64,000 bases of DNA from Sphingomonas sp. TREG-RG-20F-R18-01. Its GTDB lineage: Bacteria; Pseudomonadota; Alphaproteobacteria; Sphingomonadales; Sphingomonadaceae. Positions 9,126 through 18,802 of this stretch are shown here, in pieces; positions within the stretch are counted from its first letter, which is position 1, and every line of letters starts with the position of its first letter. Under the pieces are notes generated by a model. That model saw nothing but the letters and a program-made list of their open reading frames with translations. It was not told where the DNA came from and ran no database searches. Made by a program: the position numbers and the translations under genes. The stretch spans positions 124,001-188,000 of the forward strand of contig NZ_JAKNQQ010000006.1 in NCBI RefSeq assembly GCF_022662475.1, given 5' to 3'.

Positions 9126-10649
9126 TTATTGTCCGAAACCAGCCGCGTTCGCGCGCGCAAGCGCCTCGCGCGCAGCCGCCAGCAACGCCCCGGCCTTGGC
9201 CTCGCACTCGCGCTGTTCATAGGTGGCCTCGCTGTCGGCGACGATGCCCGCGCCGGCTTGTACGTGCATCATCCCGTCCTTCACCACCGCGGTTCGCAGC
9301 ACTATGCACGAGTCCATCGACCCGTCGGGCGAGAAATAACCGACCCCGCCGGCGTAAGGACCGCGCACCGCATCTTCCAGTTCGGCGATGATCTCGCAGG
9401 CCCGCACTTTCGGCGCGCCGGAGACCGTGCCCGCCGGAAACCCGGCGAACAGCGCGTCCAGCGCATCCTTGCCAGGGGCAAGACGTCCGATGACGTTCGA
9501 CACGATGTGCATCACGTGGCTGTAGAACTCGGTCGTGTAACTCGCCGTCACCGTGACGCTGCCCGCCTCCGCCACGCGGCCGACGTCGTTCCGTCCGAGA
9601 TCGAGCAGCATCAGATGCTCGGCGCGCTCCTTGGGATCGGCGAGCAGGCTGGTACGGTTCGCTTCGTCCTCGGCGGCGGTCTTGCCGCGCGGGCGGGTGC
9701 CGGCGATCGGGCGGATCGTGACTTCGCCGTCGCGGACGCGGACCAGGATCTCGGGCGAGGAGCCGGTCAACGCGAAGCCCGGCAGATCGAGGTGATACAG
9801 GAAGGGCGAGGGATTGATCCGCCGCAGCGCGCGGTACAGCTCGAACGGCGGCAAGGGAAACGGCGCGGTGAACCGCTGCGCCAGCACGACCTGAAAGATG
9901 TCGCCCGCGACGATATAGTCCTTTGCGCGAGCCACCATCTCGGCATAGCGACCCGGCGCGAGCGTCGAGGTGAGGGCGATGGCATCGCTCGCATCGGTGC
10001 GGACCGGGGCGGGTAACGGCGCCGTCGCCAGTCGCGCGGCCGTCGCATCGATCCGATCGATCGCGGCGGCGACGATCGCGTCGGGATCCCGCGCGGGATC
10101 CGGCCAGACCGGGGACACGAGGAACAATGCGTCGGCGAGCCGATCGAAGATCAGGATCACCGTTGGCCGAACGAAGATCATGTCGGGCAACCCGAGCGCA
10201 TCCTTAGCCGGGCGCGGCAACCGTTCGACCAGTCCGATCGTCTCATAGCCGAAATAGCCGACCAGGCAGGCGAGCGCGCGGGGCAGATCCGTGGGTACGT
10301 CCATCCGGCAGGATTCGACCAGGCCTCGCAGGGCGTCCAGCGTCGCATCGGGGCAAGGCGCGAACGCTGCGCGATCGGTCAGCCATGCGGCGTTGATCTC
10401 GGCTTGCGCGCCGTGCGCGCGGAACACCAGATCCGGCGCCAGCCCGATCAGGCTGTGCCGCCCGCGTGTCTCGCCGCCTTCGACCGATTCGAGCAGGAAG
10501 TCGCCCCGCCCGGGCTCTATCAGCTTGAGCGCGGCAGCGACGGGCGTTTCGGTGTCGGCGATCTGGCGTTGCCACAGCAACGCCGGACGCCCCGCCGCGA
10601 GCGCGGCTCGCGCCGCGGCGGCGCCCGCGCGATCAGGGCTGGCTGGCAC
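9126..10649 (-). CDS. trpE: Anthranilate synthase component I
   Basis: About 507 residues, normal for TrpE. The N-terminal domain holds the tryptophan feedback region (LLESVEGGE, HSLIGL), and the chorismate-binding domain carries PIAGTRPRG, DLGRNDVGRVA, HIVSNVIG, FPAGTVSGAPK and QAGAGIVADS. It uses chorismate plus ammonia from TrpG to make anthranilate. No ATG is well placed. A GTG at 10649 overlaps the end of the upstream foldase gene by 17 nt and gives a sensible N-terminus; this start is inferred. Overlap with the foldase indicates shared transcription. An open frame continues upstream to 10718 but would overlap more. Confidence 0.95.
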   Translation of the reverse strand: MPASPDRAGAAAARAALAAGRPALLWQRQIADTETPVAAALKLIEPGRGDFLLESVEGGETRGRHSLIGLAPDLVFRAHGAQAEINAAWLTDRAAFAPCPDATLDALRGLVESCRMDVPTDLPRALACLVGYFGYETIGLVERLPRPAKDALGLPDMIFVRPTVILIFDRLADALFLVSPVWPDPARDPDAIVAAAIDRIDATAARLATAPLPAPVRTDASDAIALTSTLAPGRYAEMVARAKDYIVAGDIFQVVLAQRFTAPFPLPPFELYRALRRINPSPFLYHLDLPGFALTGSSPEILVRVRDGEVTIRPIAGTRPRGKTAAEDEANRTSLLADPKERAEHLMLLDLGRNDVGRVAEAGSVTVTASYTTEFYSHVMHIVSNVIGRLAPGKDALDALFAGFPAGTVSGAPKVRACEIIAELEDAVRGPYAGGVGYFSPDGSMDSCIVLRTAVVKDGMMHVQAGAGIVADSEATYEQRECEAKAGALLAAAREALARANAAGFGQ

Positions 10650-12582
10650 TGGTGATGCCCAGCAGCTCGGCCTTGAGCGACGCGATCGCCTTCGCATTGC
10701 GCGACGTCCCGATCGCATTCTGCACGGCCTTGCCGAATTGCGTCACATATTCGCGGCCGACGACGTTGCCGATGTCGCTCTGCGTGCCCGTGATGACCTT
10801 GGCATTGCCTTGCGCATTGCCCGGCGTGATGCTGTCGAGGTGCACGATCACCCAGCCCGACTTGTCGGGGGCTTCGAGCAGCTTGGTGCTCTTCGCGGCC
10901 ATGGCGAACATCAGCGCGAGCGGCGGGGGGACGCGCTGCGGGTTGCCGATGAGCGCGGCGCGCGGACCGGTCACGGGCTGGAGCGGCGGCAGCTTGAGCC
11001 CGGTCGCCGCGAGCGCTTGGGACAGGGGCGTGCCCGCATTGGCCGCCGCGACCACCTTGGCGGCGACGTCATGCGCGGCGCGCTCGGCCCGACTGAGCTG
11101 GAAATCGCGCACAACGGTCTCGCGGATCTGGGCCAGCGGGCGCGGCGCGGCGGGGATGACCTTCTCGAGCGTGACCAGCGCGAAGCTGCCATCCGGGCCA
11201 AGCGGCACCGTCTGCGGCTGGTCGCCCGGCGACGCGGCGAAAGCCGCGGCGAGGATCGGGGTGAGCGCCGGATCGGGCTTGACGGTCGGGGTGTCGACAT
11301 TCTGTCCGGTCGCGGTGAGCGGTTGGGTGCTCTGCGCGGTCAGCTGGTTCTTGGCGACGATCCCGTCGAAACTCGTCTTGCCCAGCGCATCGTCGAACGC
11401 GTTGCGCTTCTCGGTAAGCAGCGCGGTGGTCCGCTGCGGCGCCAGCGCCGCCTTCAGTTCGGGGGTCGCTTCGGCGAGCGACTTGGCCGCCTGCGTCCGA
11501 ACGGTCGTGATCTTGGCGACGACGAAGCCGAGCGGCGCGCGCAGAGGACCGACGACGTCGCCCGCCTTCGCGGCGAAGACGGCATTGGCAATTTCGGGCG
11601 AAGACTGCCCGGCGAACGCGGCCTTTTGGGTGTCCTTGATCGTCGCCGGTTCCAGGCCAGCGGCGCGGGCCGCCTGCTCGATCGACGTCCCGCCGCGAAC
11701 CTTCGCGACCAGCGCGTTCGCCGCGGCCTGGTCGCCGACGACGACCTGGACGATCGTGCGCAGTTCGGCGGCAGCGAACTTCTGCGCCTGGGCGCGATAT
11801 GCAGCGGCGATGTCCGCATCGCTCGGCGTGGCCTGGCCGGCGACGGACGCCGGGGTTACCGTCGCGTAACGGATGATGCGCCGCTCGGGCAGGCGATACT
11901 TGCCCAGGGTACGCGCATAGAAGGTGGTCAGTTCCGCATCGGTCGGCGCGGGGCCGGCGGCCAGCGTCGCCGCGGGAATGAAGCCGATCTGGCCGCTGCG
12001 CTTTTCGAGCAGGAGATTGGCATAGGGCACCGCGAGGCCGGCAGGCACCTGCTTCGCCTGGATCGGCGAGAGCAGCAGTTGGCGGGTGAGGATCTGATCG
12101 GTCGTCTGCAGGCGCACGTCGGCGTCGGTCATCCCGATCTGGCGCAGCACTTGCTCATACTTTTCCTGGCTGAACTTGCCGTCGAGGCCGGCGAGCCCGG
12201 GCTGGCTGGCGATCAACCCGTCGACCGCGCGCTTGCTCACGACCATCCCCTGGGCCTGGGCATATTGCCGGAAGGCGGTCGAATCGATCAGTCGCTCGAG
12301 CGTGGCCTCGAACCCGCCGCCCGCGACGAACTGCTGGGTATCGAGCGTCGGCTGCTGCTGCCGGTAACTGTCGACGTCGCGCGCGACCGCTGCGCGCAGT
12401 TCGCTGATCGTGATCGTCTTGCTGCCGACCTTGACCGCGACGTCGGCGGCATTGACCGTGCTCCCCGCCGACTGACCCGAATGGTCCGACAGCACGAAGG
12501 CGAGTCCGAGCAAGGCAACGAAGCCGAGCGCAACCGCGCCGCCGAGCGGGTGGCGGATCATTCGACGGAAAAAACTGAGCAT
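10633..12582 (-). CDS. Inner-membrane-anchored peptidyl-prolyl isomerase, PpiD/SurA type
   Basis: A 649-residue protein with one N-terminal membrane anchor (about 13-33, GGAVALGFVALLGLAFVLS) followed by a SurA/PpiD-type N-terminal chaperone region (TISELRAAVARDVDS onward). A central parvulin domain (about 260-360) and a long C-terminal substrate-binding region complete it. The family assists folding of proteins emerging from the Sec translocon on the periplasmic face. The layout is that of PpiD; the name is used in the family sense. It is divergent from tpiA and overlaps trpE, a frequent arrangement in sphingomonads. Confidence 0.9.
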   Translation of the reverse strand: MLSFFRRMIRHPLGGAVALGFVALLGLAFVLSDHSGQSAGSTVNAADVAVKVGSKTITISELRAAVARDVDSYRQQQPTLDTQQFVAGGGFEATLERLIDSTAFRQYAQAQGMVVSKRAVDGLIASQPGLAGLDGKFSQEKYEQVLRQIGMTDADVRLQTTDQILTRQLLLSPIQAKQVPAGLAVPYANLLLEKRSGQIGFIPAATLAAGPAPTDAELTTFYARTLGKYRLPERRIIRYATVTPASVAGQATPSDADIAAAYRAQAQKFAAAELRTIVQVVVGDQAAANALVAKVRGGTSIEQAARAAGLEPATIKDTQKAAFAGQSSPEIANAVFAAKAGDVVGPLRAPLGFVVAKITTVRTQAAKSLAEATPELKAALAPQRTTALLTEKRNAFDDALGKTSFDGIVAKNQLTAQSTQPLTATGQNVDTPTVKPDPALTPILAAAFAASPGDQPQTVPLGPDGSFALVTLEKVIPAAPRPLAQIRETVVRDFQLSRAERAAHDVAAKVVAAANAGTPLSQALAATGLKLPPLQPVTGPRAALIGNPQRVPPPLALMFAMAAKSTKLLEAPDKSGWVIVHLDSITPGNAQGNAKVITGTQSDIGNVVGREYVTQFGKAVQNAIGTSRNAKAIASLKAELLGITSASQP

Positions 12583-12718
12583 GGTCGGGGTCGGCCGATC
12601 TGTCGTGGTAAGGGACGAAGAGGGGTTGCTTTACGGGCAGGGCGGGGCGGCATCAAGCTTGTGCAGTGCGCATGCGGCGCTATCGCTGTGCCAAAGCGTA
12701 AAAAGGAGTGATGCTCAG

Positions 12719-13456
12719 ATGGCGCGACGCAAGCTGGTGGCGGGTAATTGGAAGATGAACGGCAGCCATGCGGCGCTGGCCGAACTGGTCGCGATCGCGG
12801 CGGCGGCGGAAGCGGCGCCCGGGATCGACGTTTCGGTCGCCATGCCCGCCACGTTGATCGCCCCCGCGGTCGCGCGGGTTCCGGGGTTCGCGTTCGGCGG
12901 GCAGGACGTCCATGCGGCGGAAAGCGGGGCGCATACCGGGTGCCTGTCGGCAGCGATGCTGGTCGAGGCCGGCGCGCGCTTCACGATTGTCGGTCATAGC
13001 GAACGGCGCACCGACCAGGGCGAGACGAGCCAGGACGCCTGGGCCAAGGCGAGTGCGGCGCATCGGCATGGGCTCGGTGTAATCCTGTGTGTCGGGGAAA
13101 CGGATGCCGAGCGCGACGCGGGGCGGGCGGCGCGGGTCGTCCAGGCCCAGATCGAGAAATCGGTACCGGACCTTGCCAACGGCGACTGGCTGACGATTGC
13201 CTATGAGCCGCGCTGGGCGATCGGAACCGGACGGACCCCGACGCTCGACGAGATCGGCGAAGTGCATGCGATTACCCGCGCCAAGCTGCGCACGCTGGTC
13301 GGCGATGCGGCAGACGGTATCCGGATCCTGTACGGCGGCTCGGTAACGGGAGCGAACGCTGCGTCGATCCTCGAGACCGAGGATGTCGACGGCGCGCTGG
13401 TCGGCGGCGCCAGCCTGACCGCGGCGAAGTTCGTACCCATCATCGAAGCGGCCTAG
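12719..13456 (+). CDS. tpiA: Triosephosphate isomerase
   Basis: A 245-residue TIM-barrel enzyme interconverting dihydroxyacetone phosphate and glyceraldehyde 3-phosphate. It has the N-terminal NWKMNGS active-site Lys, the electrophilic His in VGHSERR, the catalytic Glu in AYEPRWAIGTG with its mobile loop, and the phosphate-binding YGGSV. The ATG at 12719 follows AAGGAG by about 12 nt, which is rather long, but the reading frame and N-terminus (MARRKLVAGNWK) leave no better start. It is divergent from the PpiD-like gene. Confidence 0.97.
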   Translation: MARRKLVAGNWKMNGSHAALAELVAIAAAAEAAPGIDVSVAMPATLIAPAVARVPGFAFGGQDVHAAESGAHTGCLSAAMLVEAGARFTIVGHSERRTDQGETSQDAWAKASAAHRHGLGVILCVGETDAERDAGRAARVVQAQIEKSVPDLANGDWLTIAYEPRWAIGTGRTPTLDEIGEVHAITRAKLRTLVGDAADGIRILYGGSVTGANAASILETEDVDGALVGGASLTAAKFVPIIEAA

Positions 13457-13471
13457 GGACCGGGCCGCGGC

Positions 13472-14113
13472 ATGGGACTGGCGCTCACCCCGCAGATGCT
13501 CGAGGATTGGGCAACGGCGCGCTCGATCGCGCGCCAGCTCCCGCTGCCGGTACAGGACCGGGGTGGCCTGCGCGTCGACACGGGAAGCGCCGCCGAACGG
13601 TGTCGGTATGTGTTCCTGGAGGCCGACCGGGCGTTCGAGGCGGCGGCGCTGGCGATCACGGCGCCGTACGTGTTCCTCAAGGCCTGCACGGCGCCCGTCG
13701 AGGTTCTCGCCATCGTGCCGCCACGCTGGACACTCCAGTCGGTTGCCTGGGTCATGCTCCAGGATCCGCCATGCGACGATCCCGCACCCCGGCTTCCGGC
13801 CGGTTACATGCTCGGCGTAACGATGGCGGACGGGGTCGCATCGGCAACCGTCGTTGATTCCGCGGGGACGCTGGCGGCGCGGGGCTATGGCTGCGCGTCG
13901 GGCGGCGTCTATTGTTACGACCGGATCAGGACCGAGGCAGCCCATGCCCGGCGGGGGCTGGGGCGCGCCATCATGCATGCGCTGGGCCGGGCGCAGCCGG
14001 ACCCCGGCGCGTGCCGGATGCTGACCGCGACCGACGATGGGCGGGCCTTGTACGAGACGCTCGGGTGGCGGGTCGTTGCGCCCTATACGACCATCGGGAT
14101 CCCGGGGGACTGA
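13472..14113 (+). CDS. GNAT-like N-acetyltransferase
   Basis: A 213-residue protein whose C-terminal half has the GNAT signature: a beta strand (GGVYCYDRIRT), then ARRGLGRAIMHALG, the R/Q-x-x-G-x-G/A acetyl-CoA pyrophosphate loop near residues 158-163, and a terminal ALYETLGWRVV strand typical of the family. The N-terminal half is divergent. It follows tpiA by 15 bp and is probably co-transcribed. The acceptor substrate is unknown. Confidence 0.75.
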   Translation: MGLALTPQMLEDWATARSIARQLPLPVQDRGGLRVDTGSAAERCRYVFLEADRAFEAAALAITAPYVFLKACTAPVEVLAIVPPRWTLQSVAWVMLQDPPCDDPAPRLPAGYMLGVTMADGVASATVVDSAGTLAARGYGCASGGVYCYDRIRTEAAHARRGLGRAIMHALGRAQPDPGACRMLTATDDGRALYETLGWRVVAPYTTIGIPGD

Positions 14114-14122
14114 CCGCCTCGC

Positions 14123-14515
14123 TCAGGCGGGGGGCGGCACCAGCCCGATCGCCTTCATCACGACAGCCTGCGCAATCATCGTGACCAGCCAGAACAGGGC
14201 GTCGCGGGTGATCCGCCCGGCGCGCGCTCCGCGATAACTCTGCGTGATTGCGACCACCGGCAGGACGAAGCCTGCCCAGATCACCACCGCGCTTCCCACC
14301 GCCATGATCCACGGCGCAGCCTTGGGCGGCGCGAGGATCAGCGCGCCCGCCAGGATCGACGCGAACCAGAACAGCCCGAGCGCCGCGATGACGAGCGTCG
14401 GTATCGTCAACGCCACAGCGCCTTTGTCGAACGTCGCACGATAGGCCGCGCCCAGCAGCATCCCGATCGCGGGTGCGACGAGGATCGGCGCAAAGTTGAT
14501 CAGGATGTAGATCAT
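14123..14515 (-). CDS. Four-helix integral membrane protein of unknown function
   Basis: A 130-residue protein made almost entirely of hydrophobic helices, at about residues 4-24, 35-62, 68-90 and 105-125, with a short basic loop YRGARAGRITRD before the last helix. I do not recognise a family with confidence; the N-terminus loosely recalls DUF1761-type membrane proteins. Its ATG overlaps the stop of the M17 aminopeptidase by 4 nt, so it is translationally coupled as the last gene of the serine hydrolase-aminopeptidase-membrane protein unit. Confidence 0.7.
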   Translation of the reverse strand: MIYILINFAPILVAPAIGMLLGAAYRATFDKGAVALTIPTLVIAALGLFWFASILAGALILAPPKAAPWIMAVGSAVVIWAGFVLPVVAITQSYRGARAGRITRDALFWLVTMIAQAVVMKAIGLVPPPA

Positions 14516-15900
14516 CCCGGGAACCGCGCCTTGAGCATTGCCCAGGCGGCGCGCAGTCCAAGCGCCTCACCGCCCTTGGGACGACCGGGCTTGCTGGCGG
14601 GGCGCCAGGCGAACGTATCGAAATGGGCCCATGGCGTTCCCGCCGGCACGAACCGCCGCAGGAACAGCGCGGCCGTCACCGATCCTGCAAAACCGCCGTC
14701 CGGAGCGTTGACCATGTCGGCGATGTCTGAGGCCAGCATCTCGTCATAGCCATCCCACAAGGGGAGCCGCCACAGCGGGTCGCCGGTCGCGATTCCCGCC
14801 GCCAGCAAGGCTTCGGCGAGTGTGTCGTCATTGGCGAAGGTGGCGGGCAGATCCGGGCCCAGCGCCACGCGCGCTGCGCCGGTCAGCGTCGCGAAATCGA
14901 GGATCAGCGAAGGCGATTCCTCGCTGGCGCGCGTGATCGCGTCGGCGAGGACCAGCCGTCCCTCGGCATCGGTGTTGGTGTTCTCGACCGTCACGCCCTT
15001 GCGGGTGGCGAGCACGTCGCCCGGCCGGAAGGCGTTGCCGGCAATGCTGTTCTCGACCGCCGGGATCAGCAGGTGGAGCCGGACCGGCAGGCGCGTCGCC
15101 ATGATCAGTTCGGCGAGCGCCAGCGCATGCGCCGCGCCGCCCATGTCCTTTTTCATCAGGCGCATGCCCGACGAAGGCTTGATGTCGAGCCCGCCCGAAT
15201 CGAAGCACACGCCCTTTCCGATGACGGCGATGCGCGGGTGCGCCGGACTGCCCCATTCCAGCTCGATCAGGCGCGGCTCGCGGCCTTTCGCGGCGGCCTG
15301 GCCGACCGCATGGATCATCGGAAAGCCCTTTGCCAGCTGGTCGCCCTTGGTGACCGTCAACAACGCCTGGTGCGCCCTGGCGAGGGTCGCGGCCTCCGCC
15401 TCCAGGTCTGCCGGTCCCATGTCGGCAGCGGCGGTGTTGACGAGGTCGCGCACCTTGGCGACGGCGCGGGCGATGCGGATCGTTTCGTCGATCCGCGCGG
15501 GGTCTCCGGTCAGCAGGACGCGCGGCCCGACGGGCGATGGGTCCTTGCGGTAGCGATCGAAGCTATGCTGGGCGAGGCACCAGCCCAGCATCGCGGCCCC
15601 CGGTTCGCCATCGGCGAGACGGTAGCTGCCCGCGGGCAGCTGCGCGCCGAGCGAGGCGATCCGCCACGGCGAAAGATGGCTTTCGTTGCACACGAGCAGC
15701 ATCGCCCAGTCCTCGACGCCGTCGCCAGGCAACACCGCGCGGTTGCCCGGCTTGCCGGTCAAACCGTGCGCGGCGACCGCGGTGCGGGTTCGCGGTGGCT
15801 GTGCGGAAAGCCAGCTATCCCATTGATCGGGATGGACAACATGGATCGTCCGCGCGGTCTGGCCGCGATCGGGTTGGAGGCAGGTGGTGAAATCGATCAT
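14512..15900 (-). CDS. M17 leucyl aminopeptidase family protein
   Basis: A 462-residue metallopeptidase. The C-terminal catalytic domain has GKGVCFDSGGLDIKPS, the metal-binding MKKDMGGA, and NTDAEGRLVLADA near residue 308, the hallmark of M17 enzymes with two metal ions. The N-terminal domain is shorter than in E. coli PepA, matching the alphaproteobacterial PepB-like subgroup. It releases N-terminal residues from peptides in the cytoplasm. It overlaps genes on both sides by 4 nt. Confidence 0.93.
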   Translation of the reverse strand: MIDFTTCLQPDRGQTARTIHVVHPDQWDSWLSAQPPRTRTAVAAHGLTGKPGNRAVLPGDGVEDWAMLLVCNESHLSPWRIASLGAQLPAGSYRLADGEPGAAMLGWCLAQHSFDRYRKDPSPVGPRVLLTGDPARIDETIRIARAVAKVRDLVNTAAADMGPADLEAEAATLARAHQALLTVTKGDQLAKGFPMIHAVGQAAAKGREPRLIELEWGSPAHPRIAVIGKGVCFDSGGLDIKPSSGMRLMKKDMGGAAHALALAELIMATRLPVRLHLLIPAVENSIAGNAFRPGDVLATRKGVTVENTNTDAEGRLVLADAITRASEESPSLILDFATLTGAARVALGPDLPATFANDDTLAEALLAAGIATGDPLWRLPLWDGYDEMLASDIADMVNAPDGGFAGSVTAALFLRRFVPAGTPWAHFDTFAWRPASKPGRPKGGEALGLRAAWAMLKARFPG

Positions 15901-17300
15901 GGCTGGGTGGGGGTCACGAGCAATTGCTCGAGCTTTCCGTTGGGGCCGGGTTCGGCGTAGGTGCTGACCGACAAAACCGTGCCGGGATAGGTGACGCGGT
16001 ACGAGCGATTGACGAAACCGCCGCGCAACCGCGGCTTGCCGGTCTGGACGAAGGCGGTCGGGGTGCCGAGTGGCGCGAGGCTGGTGCGATAGTCGCTCAG
16101 CGTCGTTGCGGTGAAGTAGAAATTCGCGTCGTCCGTCAACAGGTTACGGTCGAGTGTTCCAACGCCGCGAAGCTGGGCGAACACGGTCTTCACGCGCGCG
16201 AGCGTCGCGGTATCTGCCGGATCGGACGCTGCGGGGCTGAGCACGATTCCGGCGAGCTTCTGCGCGATCGTCTGAAAGGCGTCGCTCGACCAGCTGTTGA
16301 TGAGCACCACGATTGCGGCCTTTTGATCCGGATAGACGACGTTTTCCGACAGGAATCCGACCGCTTCCCCGCTATGTTCGACGAAACGACGCCCGTTTGC
16401 GCTGCCCGTGAAGACGCCCAGGCCGTAGCCGTTGCTGGTCCCGTCGGCGAGCTTGACCGGCGTCTCCTGCGTCGCCCAATCCTCGGGCGCGAGCACCGCT
16501 CGATCCAACCGTGCCACGTCCCACGTCGCGAGCGCCCGCGCGCTCATTGCGAGTTCGCCCGCCGCATAGAGCCACCCGCGCGCCGGGGGCTGGACCGGAC
16601 GGACCGGGCCGAGCGCGGCGCGGCCATAGCCTTGCGGAAAGCCCGGGCCGACTGCGAGATCCTGATCGTAGACGGTGACGCCGAGCGGCTTGAAGATTCG
16701 CGCCTTGATGAAATCGAGCAGCTTCTGCCCCGACACCTTCTCGACGATCATCCCTGCGACGACATAGCCGGTGTTGGAATATTGCCACTGCGTGCCGGGC
16801 TTGAAATCGAGTGGCTTCTTCGCCCAGCGATCGACGATCTGCTGTGGCGCGACCGGGGTCGCCATCGCCTTGAAGCTGTAGTCCTGCGGCCAGTAATCCT
16901 GCAGCCCGGCGGTGTGGCTGAGCAACTGGCGGATGGTGATCGTGTCGCCGTCGGTGATGCCGGGGACGTATTTCGAGACATGATCGTCGAGGCTCAGCTT
17001 GCCCTCGCGTTGTAGCAGCAGGATCGCGGCGGCGGTGAACTGTTTCGATACGGACGCGATCTGATAGGGCGCGTCGTCGCGCGTCGCGCCGGTCTCGGCC
17101 TGTTTGCCATACGCCTTGGTGTAGACGATCTTCCCCCCGCGCACGATCGCGACCGAGGCCGAAGGCACACCTGACTTGGCGAGCGCGTCGGTGACGGTCT
17201 TGTCGACCTGCGCGGTTTCCGCCGACGTCAGCGATTGCGCCAGGGCCGGGGCGGAGACGGACAGCAAGCCTGCCGCCAGACAATATCGGGAGAGCTTCAC
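15897..17300 (-). CDS. Secreted serine hydrolase, beta-lactamase/class C-like family
   Basis: About 467 residues with a signal peptide ending at ALAQS. The penicillin-binding fold motifs are present: S-x-x-K at 83-86 (ASVSKQF), Y-x-N in QYSNTGYV, and H-S-G in VEHSGEAVG. This is the serine beta-lactamase-like family, which includes D-aminopeptidases and esterases as well as class C enzymes, so substrate and antibiotic resistance cannot be inferred. A C-terminal domain of about 120 residues (after 345) is extra to the catalytic domain. The chosen start is GTG at 17300, preceded by GAGGA; it gives a proper signal peptide, whereas longer starts do not. Confidence 0.88.
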   Translation of the reverse strand: MKLSRYCLAAGLLSVSAPALAQSLTSAETAQVDKTVTDALAKSGVPSASVAIVRGGKIVYTKAYGKQAETGATRDDAPYQIASVSKQFTAAAILLLQREGKLSLDDHVSKYVPGITDGDTITIRQLLSHTAGLQDYWPQDYSFKAMATPVAPQQIVDRWAKKPLDFKPGTQWQYSNTGYVVAGMIVEKVSGQKLLDFIKARIFKPLGVTVYDQDLAVGPGFPQGYGRAALGPVRPVQPPARGWLYAAGELAMSARALATWDVARLDRAVLAPEDWATQETPVKLADGTSNGYGLGVFTGSANGRRFVEHSGEAVGFLSENVVYPDQKAAIVVLINSWSSDAFQTIAQKLAGIVLSPAASDPADTATLARVKTVFAQLRGVGTLDRNLLTDDANFYFTATTLSDYRTSLAPLGTPTAFVQTGKPRLRGGFVNRSYRVTYPGTVLSVSTYAEPGPNGKLEQLLVTPTQP

Positions 17301-17373
17301 GAAGGCACGGTCCTCGAGCGATGGAACGACGATATGCCACCGTCCCGCCGCTGAAGGGAAGGGGACGCTGCCC

Positions 17374-18705
17374 TCAAACGGTCGGGACGCCGTAAAGATC
17401 ATGCTCGTCGGCATCTTCGATCGAAACCGCGACGATATCGCCCACAGACAGATGCCCTGCGTCACGCAGAAACACCTCACCGTCGATCTCGGGCGCATCC
17501 GCCTTGGAGCGTCCGGTCGCGCCGCCGTCTTCATCCACCGCGTCGATGATGACGTCGAGCGTGCGGCCGACCTTGGCCTGGAGCTTGTCCGCCGAAATCC
17601 GCGCGGTGAGTTCCATCAGGCGGGCGTAGCGTTCTTCCTTGATTTCCTCGGGCACGTGGTTGGGCAGGTCGTTCGCCGCCGCGCCCTCGACCGGCTCGAA
17701 CCGGAACGCGCCGACGCGGTCGAGCTGCGCTTCTTCCAGCCAGTCCATCAGATAGGCGAAATCGTCCTCGGTCTCGCCGGGGAAGCCGACGACAAAGGTC
17801 GAACGGATCGCGATGTCGGGCGCGATGGTGCGCCAGGTCTTGATCCGCTCGAGCACCTTGGTTTCGTTCGCCGGGCGCTTCATCAGCTTGAGCACGTTGC
17901 GGCTGGCATGTTGGAACGGGATGTCGAGATAGGGGAGGATCAGCCCCTCGGCCATCAGCGGGATGACCTGATCGACATGCGGATACGGGTAGACATAATG
18001 AAGCCGCACCCAAGCGCCGAGCTTGCCGAGCTCGCGCGACAGGTCGGTCATGTGCGCGCGGACTTCCTGCCCGTGCCACATCCGCGGCTGATGGCGGATG
18101 TCGACGCCGTAGGCCGACGTGTCCTGGCTGATCACGAGCAGTTCGCGCGTGCCCGCCTCGATCAATTTCTCGGCTTCGCGCAGGATTGCGTCTGGCCGAC
18201 GGCTGACGAGGTCGCCGCGCAGGCTGGGGATGATGCAGAAGGCGCAGCGGTGGTTGCAGCCCTCGGAGATCTTGAGATAGCTGTAATGCCGCGGGGTGAG
18301 CTTGAGCCCGCTTTCGGGGACGAGATTGAGGAACGCGCTCGGCGGCATCGGTGCGGCGTGGTGGACCGCGCCGACGACTTCCTCATATTGATGCGCGCCG
18401 GTGACCGCGAGGATGCCGGGGAATTTGGCGCGGATCATCTCCGCTTCCTTGCCCATGCAGCCGGTAACGATGACGCGACCGTTCTCCGCGATCGCCTCGC
18501 CGATGGCCTCGAGCGATTCCTCCTTGGCGGAATCGAGGAAGCCGCAGGTGTTGACCAGCACTACGTCCGCACCCGCATAATCGGGGGACATGGCATAGCC
18601 ATCGGAGCGCAGCTTGGTCAGGATCCGCTCGCTATCGACCAGATTCTTGGGACAGCCGAGCGAGACCATGCCGATCTTCGGCGGGGAGGGGAGTGTTGTT
18701 GCCAT
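17374..18705 (-). CDS. rimO: Ribosomal protein S12 methylthiotransferase RimO
   Basis: A 443-residue radical-SAM enzyme that adds a methylthio group to an Asp of ribosomal protein S12. The N-terminal cluster domain has C18 (SLGCPKN), C54 (NTCGF) and C83 (TGCMGK). The radical SAM cluster is C150-x3-C154-x2-C157 ([10 protein letters not shown]), and a C-terminal TRAM-type domain completes the length. [14 protein letters not shown] is characteristic of RimO rather than MiaB. The gene stands alone, convergent with nothing, and starts about 55 bp from the repeat that begins the GIY-YIG unit. Confidence 0.96.
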   Translation of the reverse strand: MATTLPSPPKIGMVSLGCPKNLVDSERILTKLRSDGYAMSPDYAGADVVLVNTCGFLDSAKEESLEAIGEAIAENGRVIVTGCMGKEAEMIRAKFPGILAVTGAHQYEEVVGAVHHAAPMPPSAFLNLVPESGLKLTPRHYSYLKISEGCNHRCAFCIIPSLRGDLVSRRPDAILREAEKLIEAGTRELLVISQDTSAYGVDIRHQPRMWHGQEVRAHMTDLSRELGKLGAWVRLHYVYPYPHVDQVIPLMAEGLILPYLDIPFQHASRNVLKLMKRPANETKVLERIKTWRTIAPDIAIRSTFVVGFPGETEDDFAYLMDWLEEAQLDRVGAFRFEPVEGAAANDLPNHVPEEIKEERYARLMELTARISADKLQAKVGRTLDVIIDAVDEDGGATGRSKADAPEIDGEVFLRDAGHLSVGDIVAVSIEDADEHDLYGVPTV

Positions 18706-18759
18706 GGGAACGGCGGCATGTAGCGATCTTGGTGCGAATTTGCCAGTCTTCCCCTACAC

Positions 18760-18787
18760 CCTTCCCCGGCGAAGGCCGGGGCCCAGT
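18760..18787. repeat. Family A palindromic repeat, left copy of the GIY-YIG pair
   Basis: The core hairpin CCCCGGC-GAAG-GCCGGGG occupies 18764-18781. With its flanks it forms a 28-nt unit whose exact reverse complement occurs at 19111-19138, on the far side of the GIY-YIG gene. It also supplies DNA immediately before that gene's ribosome-binding site. Confidence 0.85.
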
Positions 18788-18802
18788 CGAGGAGCGATCG
18801 TG

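Noticed and set aside
10291..12711. An 806-codon open frame on the plus strand opposite trpE and the PpiD-like gene
   Set aside because: It has the Arg/Gly/Asp/Leu-rich composition of an antisense frame in high-GC DNA and no recognisable domain, while the minus-strand genes have clear motifs over the full length.
15897..17300. Serine hydrolase considered as an antibiotic-resistance beta-lactamase
   Set aside because: SxxK, YxN and HSG motifs fit the broad family, but an extra C-terminal domain and the housekeeping context give no support for drug hydrolysis.
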